From the NCBI GenBank assembly GCA_038501785.1, contig JBAMJR010000015.1, positions 1,300,001 to 1,364,000 of the forward strand: a stretch of 64,000 nucleotides of DNA, in the 5' to 3' direction. This document shows positions 24,771 to 37,779 of the stretch, one piece after another (within the stretch, counting starts at the first letter, position 1; each line of letters starts with the position of its first letter). A model generated the notes under the pieces. The model saw nothing but the letters and a program-made list of their open reading frames with translations. It was not told the origin of the DNA and ran no database searches. This stretch comes from Myoxocephalus aenaeus (Eukaryota; Chordata; Actinopteri; Perciformes; Cottidae). The position numbers and the translations under genes are program-made.

Positions 24771-27700
24771 CTGGATGGGTTCATAAATGTATTTTTCCTG
24801 CCACTGTATGTATAAGCTTTTAAAAATATTGCATAATACTCTAGGGATGCAATAATTGTTTTCATTATTGTTATGTAATCAATCATTGTCTAAGATGACG
24901 TTTCCAAATAGCTTGTTTAGTTTGATCAACATTTCAAAAACCAAAGATATAACATTTTCTAGCAACGACTGCAAACGCGCATCAATTTTCTGATGATCAC
25001 CTAATAGACTAACAGTTTCAGCCCTAAACTCTTGTAATCCTTCCAATATGTGTTGTGGATGCACCCTACATGACGGACTGTCTTGTATCTGCTATCCATC
25101 TGTGCCGTGACTGAATGTGGCATTAAGGAGCTGGTAGGAACAGGTATCTTGACTGGGTCGGGCGGTAAAGCGGTTTACTGTGATATGACACACTGGCCTC
25201 ACACATCAGTGGAGGCCTTATGATGGAGATGCGTGACCGCCAGATATGTTTCCTGGTGTAGACTCTAGTCATGCTGATCTCATATCATAGATGTACCGAT
25301 TGCTTGCTTATCGAGCACTTAATGTTGCCTCTCTAAGAATCATGTATGCCACTCTGTGAGAGGGACCCGCTGTGCAGCTCTCCTGCTTGACTTTAGAAGC
25401 GGTAGTAGATGTGACTGTACTCGTATGTTTGTTTCCTCCCAGGTTGACTTGTTACTTGTGCACCCCCACTTCCTCCTCATTGTGCCCCTTTATGTTTTAT
25501 TAGGCCGATGTTCTGTTATTCTTAGCCGAGCAGGATGTTTATACGATCCCCGAACAGAAATATGACTGGCAAGGCCTGAGTGTTTATCTTTCGTTCCCTT
25601 CCCTCCCTCTCTTCCCTTGCTCAGGTCTTCACTGTTCAGTCCTCCATCCCCACCTCCGCTGCTTTTTGCATGTCTGCCTCACCCTCTTTGCATCCCACTC
25701 GAAGATGAAATGAGTTCAAGAGCAGCCCCAGCAGACATTACTTTTCCATGTTAAACCTTGCATATCCTTCAAGCCTTCCTTCCTTTATTTTTGGGTATCC
25801 GTGTATTGTTTCGACAAAGTATGTCGTGTAGTCTTAACTTGTTACTATACGGTGATTCAACCAGAACTCTCATTTATAGAACCGCCCTGCACCCCGTTGT
25901 GATGTCAGTGTTTCCTCATGAAAGAGATAAGATGTGTGTGTATAAATGTAGAGATGGAAAAACTGATTGAATGCCAATGCTATAGGGGTAATGATCTTCT
26001 GGCTGTGTGACTCATGTCATGAGATTCTCTCCTCAGGATGAATTTGTGTTCAATGTGCTTCTATTTGACTACAGGAGAGACATAAAAGCGACCAACAGTG
26101 CTTTAAAAAGTTGTAGATGCACAATGTGGAAGCCTAACACTTCTGTAGGCTTGATCAGAAGTCAATGACAGGATCCCCAATCGAGACTCATTTTGTTCTT
26201 TAAAGTTTAAAGTGAGATTTGCTGAATGTTCCGAATAATGTCGAATGCTAAAATGTAGTAAAGCAAAGTGGAGAAGCAATATCTATTTCATGTTTGCTCA
26301 AATTTTTTTCCTCACATTTGCCAACTACTGGTCATACCAGGTTAGCTTGTTTATTAATTAAAATGTTCATTTCTGGAAAAGTGTATATGATTTCATCTTT
26401 CAAAGGTTACATAGACTCTTTAACTAAATTAAAGCTTAATTTGTAAAGGTTATTTGTCCGGCACTGTTTGCCATAATGTAAGCTTTCATGAGCAGTGTGA
26501 AAAATATAATTTATTTTAGGTATTAATGTTCCAGTAAACCTTGATATTTATAGATATCTTCATGAAGAGTATTCTCAGTATGATTCTTTTTATTGTATGA
26601 GTCATAAATGCAGACAATTTTTTTTCTTTTTCTGCTTGTTAGATGACATTAGAAAACTGAAAATACTTTATCATTTGAATGTTAAACAGACTTGGAAGCA
26701 AGATTTGATAGCTAAATAAGACTGAATTGTGAAACTAATTATGTGAAACTCATTTTTACATAATCGCCTCCTTTTTAAAATAAAAATAAAAATATAATGT
26801 TTTAATCGCTACCACGCTATAATTCTAAACCATTCTGCCAGTTTAAAAAACGTTTTTCTTTTTTTACATTTTAAAAGTAGGTCGAGCATAGCCCCCACGT
26901 CTCTTCCCCAAAAAACCCAAACCTCCACTGAACCAGATAATTTGAGTATGTGAGTGAGCCTCTTGTTTAGTGTTTTCTTTGTTCCATATTGCTGGTGACC
27001 ACACTAACCACAAGCCAGTGGCCACTGACCACAAGGCACTAGCCTTTAAATAGAGCGTGAGAAGGCCGCACAGCATCATGCCTCAAGACAGCATCCATGT
27101 CAGTCCCAGGACCTGCTTCACGTCAATCTTTAAAGCTTCACTATGATAATGCTGGATAGTGAATGCTCTGAACATGGATAAACAGCCTCTTGTTACTTTA
27201 ATCTAAAATGGAAAGTTTGGCCTCGCTCTGGAACGGCGTGCATCATGTTCCACCCGAGTCAAATACCACAACACGCCCCCAGCGCGCTCTCACAATGAGT
27301 GTTCTCTGGTTGCTCGTGCAAGAGAACATCATCCTGTATTTGGAAATGGCCCTCTTATGAAAACCACATCATGAGCTGTGCAGCTTTGCAGTGCATTAGC
27401 ATGAACTGGTTCCTTGGAGTGTTGTGGTCAAGATGTGCAGAGTATAAACAAAACTTACTAACGTGCACAGAAAAGTCACATAGACGGTGTATGAACAGTT
27501 TGACAGAAGTTGTTTGCCAGTCCTTATGTTTTTATATCACGGTGTTATAGTATCTTTGTCCTCAGCGTATACAACCTGTCCCCTTGTATATTTCAAAGGT
27601 TGTGCGTATTATACATTTTCTCTTGATGTCAGGCTAATACACACATTTTCTCATGTAGACCATGATCACCATTATGCAGTATCTAATCACACAACTTGTA

Positions 27701-30700
27701 TATATGTTTTTTTCTGGCAACCCTGCAGCCCAGTGTTTGTGCCCGGCCAAGATATGACTGAGGTGATGATCAACAGCACTCCCATGGAGGACATGAGGCT
27801 CAGCCCCAGCAAGGACAGACTCTCCTTCCAGGTAGGGGACACGCCATGTATGACAATGAAAAACCACTTCCTTTCCAATTCCCTCTCCGTACATTTATAT
27901 TTATATTCTATGTTCTAAAAACGTAATCCTAAAACATTACAAAAACAAATATGAATTCCTTATTTTTCATACTCTATGTTGGAGACACTGGAGGTTACGG
28001 TTGGTCACAACTTTAAACATACAAAGGAAATGTGTGTAAACTAAAATATACTGCAGCCTGTCACAAAAATCAAGCCTGCAGATCCAGAGAGAAGCGGCTA
28101 TCAGATGGTCTTGACAAGGTGTTGCCAGCGGCTTTGTTATACTGTCAGCTCAACAGGGCCATCTTGGAAACAAAACTACTTAAACACACAGCTGCTTGTT
28201 TATTTTACTGTCACATTAGTATCTAGGGTGAAAGAAGAATTAAAGGGCCCTATGTTAATACTTAAACCATTTTATTGGAGAAGATGATGAAATGTATTAA
28301 ATCGAGACCATTTATGATTGTGGACAGGAAGTTGGCCTTGGTTGGTGACGCTGCATCTTAACTGGTGGGCCAGAGTAACCGCTGGTGTACGGTCATGGCT
28401 ACCAAAATATTCTTAAGGTAGTTTCACCTGCTGAGGCTTTTACAACTTGCAGGGCTAAAAGGCCATTTCCTTTTTTAAGATAAATGGGTAATTCCATCCA
28501 AGATTATTACAATTTATTAATACGAAAGATATGCAGCCCTTCGTTCATAAACCTAATACAGTAGCCTAATACCATGCTGGCTGTAGACTAAGAGAGGATG
28601 TAGACAGACCCAGAGGAAAATCTGGCTTCCCCCTCCACACAGTTCACACCCCAGCTGTGAGTCTGTCGATGAGGATGAGAGGGGAAAAGAAGGATGCCAC
28701 TTCTCCACTCTTTCCATCCTCACTCTGTATTTCCTCAACTTGGCCATATGCCCAAGGTCCCAGCCTCTCCTTTAGAGAAAAATGTATGAAGCAGCGATGA
28801 TGCCACCAGTCACTTCCTCATGTGTGCTGGCCGAGGGGCTTTGACACAAATTGTGTGACCATTTAAATTCAAGCTGTACCTAAATAAAAGGTATTGAAAT
28901 GACTTTGACCTATAGTAGAGAAGGGTGAGCACACATTTACTGATTTATTGAATTATCTTCTCAAATGAATCACAGCAATATCATGATTGAGGCCTATAGT
29001 GTGCACCCACCGCGCCCCAGAAGATCCTAAAATAGCTTGTATTGTGCCGCCTGGCTGATGCGTTGTCGCTTCCTGCCACTGGAAGTGAAACAAGTTATGA
29101 CATGTTGGCTAGGGGTCCAGAGGCAAGGTCATGTACTGCCTAACTCCCCTTGGTGCTGACGCAGTGAGGATTGGTGATGCAAGCCAGGAAAAGGAGATGC
29201 ACGCAGGCATTAGACGTGAACAGACATGCACTCGCATATAATCACACCACTTGGCATGGTTCCTTATGCAGCTGTTTCGAGAATGTAAAAACCGCAGAAA
29301 TACACATGCATCCTTTCATAACCTGACGAATTGTCCCATTCAGAAGCCATATTTATAGCTTTTTGTCTTGTTCCTCCCTTCTCATCTGTCTCCTATGGAA
29401 CTCATGGAGACTTGGACACAGCTGGATCCCCTCCATCTCTTCTAGTCTCAGTCTCTCTCCTGCCTCATCTAATGCTTTCTTTCCACTCGGCTCTCTGCCC
29501 AGACAGCGACATAGCCCCCCCCCCTTCCAAAGTCTTGGAAGTGAAATATGCAGGTCTAAAAATATTCATCCACTTTATCCAAACAGCAAAAAAATGCTGT
29601 TCTTGGACCAAGAGTGGCAGGCTTTTCCCCCTGGGCCATGTCTCTGGTTCCTGAGAACAGGGAGTTTGAGGTTGATGTTCAATCTTGCCAGGATAGGGAA
29701 TGCATGTAATCTCAGTCAGAATGTCTCATGCCCTTCAGTTTAGATCCAAACGTTTGAGTGGGGCACGCTGCTTTTATAAGCAGACATGGCAGTCTGAGAT
29801 ATGCAGATTATGCGGCTGATTTCATGTTCTTTCCTTAACCTTTTTTTCCATCTCCACAGGAATAACGTGTTCAGCAAAGAATGCTGACTGTTATAGGATA
29901 GATGTTTAAACACAAATCATGTCCCAGTAAACCTTTCACCTATTGTGTTTTTACTGTTTACTTGAAATGTCCTGATTATGCTCTTGTATAATCTTCTGAG
30001 TAGATGGTGATGTGGTACTAGATGAGATTGTAAACGGCTACAAGCTGCTTGGCACAATGCCCTCCCAAGCATTTAGATTAAACATGATGCAGCATTTACT
30101 ACAAGTCTCACTAGACATGCCTCATTTACACATTCACTGATTTCTTGTGCAATTTGTTTTTCGGTGAGCACCTACTGTATGTGAAAAGCTAGCTTGGCTG
30201 TTGGCGGAATGTGGGCTGGGCAAGAGTAGGTATGCCGCTGGGCAAGAGTAGGTATGCCACTGGGACTTAAAGTAACCACTTCCCATCACAGATGTTTAGT
30301 CTTCACATCACTTCCTTCACAGTTGTTTAGCCTTGTAGTAGTGTCTGAAGACTACTGCACACTTGGCACTGATCAGAAATATGCTCACAAATCATTTCTT
30401 GTCTTGCAGCCGGTTGTATCTCCTAGCTTGAAACAACATGGAAATGTGTATTATCAATGAAAGATTAATATCCAGTATTTCACCCTTGTCTTTCCTCTTC
30501 AGATATTCCCAGACCCCTCGGACTTTGAGCGTTGCTGTAAACTCAAAGATCGTCTGCCATCCATCGTGGTTGAGCCGACAGAGGGAGAAGTCGAGAGCGG
30601 GGAGCTTCGCTGGCCTCCAGAGGAGTTTTTGGTCAGTGAGGAGGAGGAGGAGGAGGAAGAAGAAGAAGAAGAGGCGGCGGTGCAGGCGCAAAATAATGGC

Positions 30701-30742
30701 AGCATCCAAAACGGACAGCCAACACAGAATTCTCAGCACTAG
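22890..30742 (+). CDS. LBH: Limb bud and heart development protein (LBH)
   Basis: Small acidic nuclear transcription cofactor of the LBH family, known as a Wnt-responsive regulator in limb, heart and neural crest. Three coding exons join in frame: 22890-22918 (donor GTGAGT), 27729-27831 (acceptor CCCTGCAG, donor GTAGGG) and 30503-30742 (acceptor CTCTTCAG, stop TAG), giving 123 residues. Codon 10 (Cys) is split across intron 1, and the resulting start MSVFFPQIYCP matches the family N-terminus (human begins MSIYFPIHCP). The diagnostic core follows: MTEVM at residues 19-23, LSPSKDRLSFQ, then IFPDPSDFERCCKLKDRLPS and a stretch from VVEPTEGEVESGELRW to EEFLV. The tail differs from mammals: 12 consecutive glutamates encoded by GAG/GAA, then a Gln/Asn-rich end. 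Introns are 4.8 and 2.7 kb. Residue 19 is an alternative in-frame Met. Identity is very secure; the exact first Met is slightly less so. Confidence 0.96.
22919..27728 (+). other. LBH intron 1
   Basis: A 4.8-kb intron. Contains a T-run near 24447, an A-run with (AT)n at 24728-24770 and otherwise unremarkable AT-rich sequence. No embedded gene or recognisable full transposon was seen. Confidence 0.8.
27832..30502 (+). other. LBH intron 2
   Basis: A 2.7-kb intron without a recognised gene. It includes a tandem duplication of a 23-base unit (GCTGGGCAAGAGTAGG...) at about 30214-30258. Confidence 0.8.
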
Positions 30743-32275
30743 AGGCTGTGTTGCAGCGCCCCTTCTCTGTAGTTTCTTCTTTCTTTCTGACCGACTCCAC
30801 TGGTTACACTGCACTCCAAACTGGCAGACACACATTCGGTGTCTCTTCATGCAATCTTGTTGCCCTGGACATCAAAGCAATACACACCGGCAACACACTT
30901 TCTCACACAATAAGTTATCCACCTGGACTGCAAACCCGCCAAATCACACTTGAAAAGAACAAACACCTCCACTCATTTCCTTCCATGCCTACCACCGTGT
31001 GTCTCAGCCTAGACCGGATGTCCCGCTGGACATCGGCAGCTCAGTGCTCCTTGGACAGCTCTTGCACTGCAGGAGGCCAACACTGCTCTGTACTTTACTC
31101 CAAAATGGCTGGCGTCATGACCCCAGAGACTTCATACAGAACTATTGTGGTGCCCATGGGGGATTATCACCTACAGTAACACTGTCCATACTTGTGCTCA
31201 GTTTCTGGATTGCTATGTTAAGTATTGTGATCGCCCCTGCTGTCTATAGATTGTCTGTTTCTGAGAAGTGGGTGTTTTGTGATGTTGTTTTTTGAGAAGT
31301 GGGTGTTTTGTGTAAACTGTTACTAGGATCCCAACCCCCCTTGTCAAAAAAATTATTTGACTTTACGTCGGCATTTGCCGTTAAATGGCAATTTAACTGA
31401 GAAATTAGCAGAAAATGAAATAAATAAACCAGCATTCCCTGCTATGCTTGTGCATACATTCATTGTACAAAGGCTTGTTGTGCAGCAAGCATCATGGTGA
31501 GGTCAAGTGAGGTCATCACATTGACCTCCTGTGAGCTGTAACAGATGGTACTTGGATGACAAAGCAAAAAAGTACAACATTGAGAACAAAAGCAGGTTTA
31601 TTGTTCCATCGGGCAAAACTGAGTGAGGACTGCAAAATGTTCTTTTTTTTTTTTTTTAAAGCAGTTGATAAAGCAATGTACAGACCCAATGAAGGATGTG
31701 TAAATACTTGTTCCCAGTGAGTCAACCCCTGAGGCCTTCTAGTGCGCTGATGTCGTTTGTACTATGGGTTCGGTTTTTTTAGAGGGTGGAACTGTAAGTC
31801 TTTTTTTTTTTAAAACAGCGATACTTTTGACACCGTTAAGTTCACAAATAAGGTTATATTTGACTATTAAACTCTCTCAATACAATTTGTCTGGATGTTT
31901 GCCATAAGCTGTTTATGAGAAATCAAATTGGTTCTCTGGTAGCAATGTCTTGTGTTCTTTTGGTCACTCTTTAAATCACCACTTATTGTTTGTGGAACAA
32001 GTCTTTTTAGTCGATTTATAGAAAATGTTTCCCTTGTGTACACGATATGAAATCCTGTTGTTTGAGATGTCTATTCTTTTTGTAACTTCTCATTTGAGTG
32101 GCATTAGGGCTGTGTACAGAACATCTCTCTTTCTCCTGTCTGTCACCTACAGATCCCGCATTGTTTTTGTAAAGCTCAGGGAGATTAGCCGCCATCTTTC
32201 TTTTTGTTTTTGTATTTAGACCACTTTTCTCTGTTACTATTACAGAGGCTGTAAATAAACGTTTGAATTTGCTAT
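30743..32275 (+). other. LBH: LBH 3' UTR (probable)
   Basis: Non-coding sequence after the LBH stop, T- and A-rich, with a near-perfect tandem duplication around 31261-31311. An AATAAA polyadenylation signal lies at 32254-32259, giving an inferred 3' UTR of about 1.5 kb. Long 3' UTRs are normal for this gene in vertebrates. The 3' end is inferred from the signal only. Confidence 0.6.
32254..32259 (+). promoter_or_regulatory. LBH: Polyadenylation signal AATAAA, LBH
   Basis: Canonical AATAAA followed by TTTGAATTTG and a GT-rich stretch. It is the most convincing poly(A) site downstream of the LBH stop. Confidence 0.6.
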
Positions 32276-34837
32276 CCAACTGTGTGGCTCTGCTGGGAGA
32301 ATAATTGACTGAAGAGTTGGTGCCATTTTATGGTACAAGATGAAGTAAATGAGTCTCCTACAGGTCTAATCCCTCAGTGCATTTAAAGTATTGTTTCCAA
32401 GAGAAGTCTGTTTTTTACTTTCATTTTGCTTTATGTGAAAAGCCCCCCCCCCCCCCCCCCCCCCCCTCTCCTCCCCTTTCCCCTCACTTCACCTGCAGTG
32501 GTTATAGAAAAGCAGCATAACTTCCTGCTCGGCATCTCTCGCATACAGAATCTCTCTACGAATACTGATACATGTATCAAATGCCTAAATGTAGAAGTGA
32601 GAACAGGCCACATGCTACTTCCTGTCTTCAACTTGCACAAACAATCTGACTCCTAGTTGAAGCAAAATCTAATTTCTGTGCACTGAAGAGCTTTAATTTC
32701 CAACTTCTTTAAAAATTGAAAAAATGTTACGCTTTTCAGCATTAGACATTGGTTTGATCTATCAATCTTTGGGAGCTTTTTTTTTTTTTAAATAAAAGAA
32801 ATTGAGGATAGTAAAGGGTATAAAAGGCTGTGGACACTAATGTTCTACCCATAAACACTAACCACAATGATACAAGACTAATACAATGTGGTTGAGTGGA
32901 AAAGCACAAATGGGGAACCGTGGCATTCACAGGCATAAACGGAAAGCTTTCTGATCACAAGTTACAATGGAAACTTCAGGTGATTTGCTTCTGTGTACTG
33001 TATTAGTGACCCAATAGATCAAGTTTGATTGCCAAGTACCCAGAACAGTCCCTTAGAGTTGCTGAGGTACGGCCTTTTGAGGGCCAAGAGCCTGACAGAT
33101 TGCATGGTGGTACTCCCACGGCCTTGTGGTCACTTCCTGAAAGGGGAACAATGAACTGACATTCTATCCTAGCAACATGCAAATCATAATGACAAGTATT
33201 GGGTATGTTGGCACTATAACAACTGCTAAGCTATGCTCACTGGCTACTGGCTTTAGTTGCATATTAACTGTATTTCATATTAATTGTGGAATATACAGTA
33301 TCTCCTTATTTAACTCTGCAATAAAGCAAATACGGTTTCCCAAAATATCCAACTATTAATAAATAACTCTTAAGGATGTCTTTCCCACTAACTTTACATT
33401 AGACTTACATTAACTTTCCATTAGACATGGCTGCAGATTGAGTGCAGATTTTAATCATTTTGTCTCGTGTGAAAGTAATTTTGTTTCCTATCAACCACTC
33501 TGCTGGCAGTCAGAGGTGACAGCTTTCATTTTACAAACGGTGAGATGAGTGAGAGTCACTGAGTACTCAGTGACAGGGGAATGGAGTGTGTCTCGCACAC
33601 ACTGTCGGCGTGAGACACAGTATCTTTAAAAGTGTGTGTGAGAGTGTGTGCGCCGAGCTATGTATTAAAACTGTTGTCAGAGCCCTCTGAGTGAAGTCAC
33701 TGATAGCTCTTCTAGCTCATTCTTGGAATTCTTTCCAATGGAAACAATCCCATCGCTGATCCCAGTGTGTCAGCAGAGTCTGACCTGCCAACCCCTGTAT
33801 TCTCCTTGACTCCCAACTATAGTCCACATTAACGCTGTTTCACAGTCACCCCTCTACACATAAACTCACACTATGTACCCATAACATAACCCCTCACTCT
33901 TCAATCTGGTATGTGATGAGGAAAAAAATAATGCTTATCCAGGGAGCTTTTTTCCGCTCCCTCTCTCCACTCTTTTCCTCCAATGTCATTGTTTTCTTGT
34001 TCTTTCTATTTTTCGCTCTCCCAGACTTTTATACCATTCTGTTGTTTCAGCAAGTTTCCCATACTTACATGACAGTAGAACTGTACTCTGTGCATTCCCA
34101 CAGTGCAGGTTATGTAAGTTAACATTCATTATAAACTGCGCCCCAGTTCTTATAACCTTGCTATTGCAGTGCTGCAACCTTATTGTATAAGCCACCAAGG
34201 TGTATGTGCATGCATAACTGTGTCTGTGTGTTTGTGCAAAGCTTGCAAAGGGGCACATGTACATGGAGGTTTTATGTATAACCATGTCTGTTATTACGAT
34301 GAGTGCCATGTGCGTAAGGGAAAGATTATTTTCCCATGGTTCCTCAAGTGTGAGAAGAAAGTAGAGCTCTCAGGACATGAAGCAAAAACTAGTTATTTAT
34401 AACCTGTCTGGAGACGGCCCACCATGCGTAGACACATATCTGGCACTGTCAACAAGGGAAAAGCTAGAATAAGATACACTAAGAGGCACACAACAAGGAG
34501 GGAGGATAAAAGGTGACGGGGTCAGGGAAGGAAAATGAAGGATGTTGAGGAGGTAAAAGAACTGCACCACGACATGTGTAAATCACAGGTTAGAAACCGG
34601 TTGTGTTTCTTGGTGGCCAACTTAGATAAGACTTGATGAGATAAGGCAAAATGCAACCATAGCAAAAATGACACCTGGGAACTTACTTAGTGTCACCATA
34701 CCCTCATAAAGTGTACTTTCCAAATGGCACTATACAGCAAATGGAAAGAAGAGAAATGCATGAGACCTCTAGAAATCAGTTTGTTGTAATCTGTCCTTTT
34801 CCTGAATTTATTATTTGACATTTGAAAACTCCACAAT
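32276..34837. other. Intergenic between LBH and LCLAT1, part 1
   Basis: No gene recognised. Contains a C-run at about 32442-32466 and otherwise unremarkable sequence. Confidence 0.6.
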
Positions 34838-34845
34838 GCCATGTG

Positions 34846-35242
34846 CAATGTTGGGGAGTAACTAACTACATGTAACAGAGATGTCATTAAATCACACACA
34901 CAAAAAAACTGATTAAATTCCAGTTACCAAACAAAATGTTGGTGATTACAAAGGCGCTACATCTAAATTAGATATTGTTTTGGAAGAAGCTTATATGTGA
35001 AATATAATATTCAATCTAAAGTTATAAGAACTTTTAATAAAGGTTTGACAATAATCAGTGATGAGTATTGTTGTGAGTTTTACATATGATTTAAGGTTGA
35101 CTTTTTATCTTTATTGCCCAAATAAAACATTTATTATAAAAGTAAAACAATGTAATACGTTAATTGTTTTTCCCAAAGTAATTAAAATAGCTACATTACT
35201 TAAATATTAACACGGTTACAAGTGTACTTCTTCCCAACACTG
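34846..35242. mobile_element. Non-autonomous hAT-like element with 8-bp TSD
   Basis: A 397-bp element with terminal inverted repeats CAATGTTGGGGAG at the left and CTTCCCAACACTG (reverse complement CAGTGTTGGGAAG) at the right. Flanking octamers GCCATGTG (34838-34845) and GCTATGTG (35243-35250) agree at 7 of 8 bases, matching the 8-bp target duplication of hAT elements. The interior has GTAACTAACTACATGTAAC-type sequence and no transposase, so it moved in trans. The family is abundant in fish. Confidence 0.85.
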
Positions 35243-36516
35243 GCTATGTGAGAACAGAGGACCACAAAGTAGTGATTGTTATTCAAAACAGAACCTCCAC
35301 AACATCAACAAAGAGTCAAGCATATTCAATACTCCAAACTGCTGCACGTCAGCACACCAGCCTTTGAAAACATAACACAACTTCTGGACTCACAACCGGA
35401 GCACATATTTGGACAGACAAGTCTCAGCACCCAGGGACCTATTGAAGGTGATGTAAGGTGCATCTCCATCTCATCCTCAAGCTTTTAAAGCTTTGATCAA
35501 TACCAGTCTGCTGGCGTCCACACTATACTGTGGTTGTGTGTTAACATGCTAAGCCACAGGCTGTTGCTCTTCTATAGGCTGTTGTTGATATAATAGACAG
35601 TTTATGACCCCACCACTGTAATCCTTATTGCCTAGAGACCACAATGGAAAAATGGGCGGAAAGAAAAAAGAAATAGGACTAAGACATAGACGGAGATAAC
35701 ACACAGAAATGAAGACGCAAAACTGGAATTACAGTGCTGATACAGGTGTGAGGCCGGAACATGTTGTAAATGTGAAGAGGAAGTAAAGTGAAAGAGAAGA
35801 AGACTCAAGTTAAATCATCCATGTCCTCTCTTTGAACTACCACAAAAGCACAAGAGGTCACTAGAGGCAAAAATGTTTAAAAAAACAAACTAGAAGAGTT
35901 TTTCCCCCCAATAAAGCCTTGTTAAAGTGCTATCAATAGACTCCATTAAAAAAACACATAGTGTCCAATGCCTGAAAAAAAAGACACTATGTTTCTCCCA
36001 CAAGGATTTATGTGGAATGGCACGTCTAACATGAATTAATGTTGCTGGTCGCTACATTTATCTGTTGCATGTCTTACCTCCCATGTCGCTTTTATCAGCA
36101 AACACAGCTTAAGTGTACACGTTTTATGGTTTTAATGGATTAAAATGACTGTGATTCTTACCAGAGGGCTTAGATATTTGGAATTCTCAAAGGGAATATG
36201 ATTAGGAGTACCTGATTAAATTGCTTTTGCTAAATTATCTTGGACAAGCATCATTAATCATGTGGACGTGCTTCCCTTTTGAAGGTGAGTTGGCACTAAA
36301 CTAAAAAATGAGAGCTTGTTTCAAAGCAAGGTTTTTCCGTTCCCCTTTTGAAGTGATGCGTTGACCCTTGAGAAGTTTATACTGACAAAGCTATACAGTT
36401 CACTCAGTCTCTCAGATAGAGTGCATGCCATAGGGAGCAGGTCATGGAAAAGTCTTGAGTTTGACTAAGTGTACTCTCTCTTTTACCTTGTCTGTCAGTC
36501 TGACTCAACCTCACAC

Positions 36517-36518
36517 GC

Positions 36519-36554
<36 letters not shown>
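36517..36554. repeat. (CA)n microsatellite
   Basis: CA run of about 17 units preceded by CACGCACACG. Confidence 0.95.
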
Positions 36555-36557
<3 letters not shown>

Positions 36558-36946
36558 AGAGAAAATGTGCATGCTCGGATACGCTCAGACACATTGACCA
36601 ATCTGCGCACACACACATCACTGACTGCTGAGGTAATTTGTAACAGTAGAACACCTCATAACTGTGGGTAAAAGAAACAAATGACACATGCTAGAATTGA
36701 TATTACTTTAAAAGGCTATGTTGGGGGACTCAGTTCAGAAGTAAATCATCAATACCATGCTTGAGGAATTGAATGAGATCTGACATATTATTACCATGGG
36801 GATCTTGAGGAAGAACACTGCAATGTGAGCAAAGCCTCTTGAGCTCAGAGAAGAGGATTATTGAGAAGAAAAAGTATTACAAAAGTAGGCATACCTTTCC
36901 TTTCATTTGAGCGAAACATGATTTAAAAACATGTATGTCTATGCAA

Positions 36947-36996
36947 AGGTTACATTTTCAGAAATGAAGTAGGCTTAATTTCTGAAAATGTAACCT
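36947..36996. repeat. Inverted repeat, 19-bp arms
   Basis: The arm AGGTTACATTTTCAGAAAT (36947-36965) is exactly complementary to 36978-36996 across a 12-base loop. No terminal features of a known transposon were identified. Confidence 0.93.
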
Positions 36997-37128
36997 AAAT
37001 GTAGAGTCTGTTGAAACAATGTGAAGCATTCTGGGTATTTACTCTTAAACACTCCAACCAAGGGGCATGACAAATGTACTTTTCAGTGTGTTGTAAACTA
37101 TCCATCTTTCTTGTTCAGATGTATTAAT

Positions 37129-37172
37129 AGAAGAAGAAGAAGAAGAAGAAGAAGAAGAAGAAGAAGAAGAAG
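37129..37172. repeat. (GAA)n microsatellite
   Basis: About 14 AGA/GAA triplets on the plus strand. Confidence 0.95.
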
Positions 37173-37779
37173 AGTCCACCTGTTTTATTATTAAAAGGGT
37201 GCTATTTTGAAAAAGTTGTTCAATAAAAAAAAATTGTATTCTTACCTGATTATATATTATAAATCGACTGCATTAAGGGACTTTAGGTGGGATTGCCAAC
37301 TTAATCTCTATGTCTAGGTACAATTTTAAGGAACTTGTTCTTGAGTATTGCCATGTTATGCTATATTCTATATCCTGATAGGCCTTAATACAACTAATGT
37401 TATTATAAGCAAATAATATGTCAATAATAATACAACACTCACATGGCCATGTTCCTGTGTAATGAGCACTTTATGTACATTTTGCTGATAATACTTTGGT
37501 TGAAGTGCATGACTTTTATTTATGATGGAGTATTTTTACATTGTGGTATTACAATTTTACATTGTTAGAGATATGAATAGGCCTACTTCCACCACCGCTG
37601 GAACTTGTACTATAGCAAGTATACCTCTCTTCCTTTGCACCTCCTACAAAGACCTTGAGTGCAGGTAGATTGACTGCTGCTTAAAATATAACCGATACCA
37701 ACAACAATAGTCAACTATCAACATGTGAAATCTTCATAGCATCACATTTTGCTTCACAAGCAGCGTCTGCGGGTTACTG

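Noticed and set aside
30438..30953. 171-codon frame rich in Arg/Lys over LBH exon 3
   Set aside because: It is the wrong frame of LBH exon 3; the basic run is the out-of-frame reading of the polyglutamate codons.
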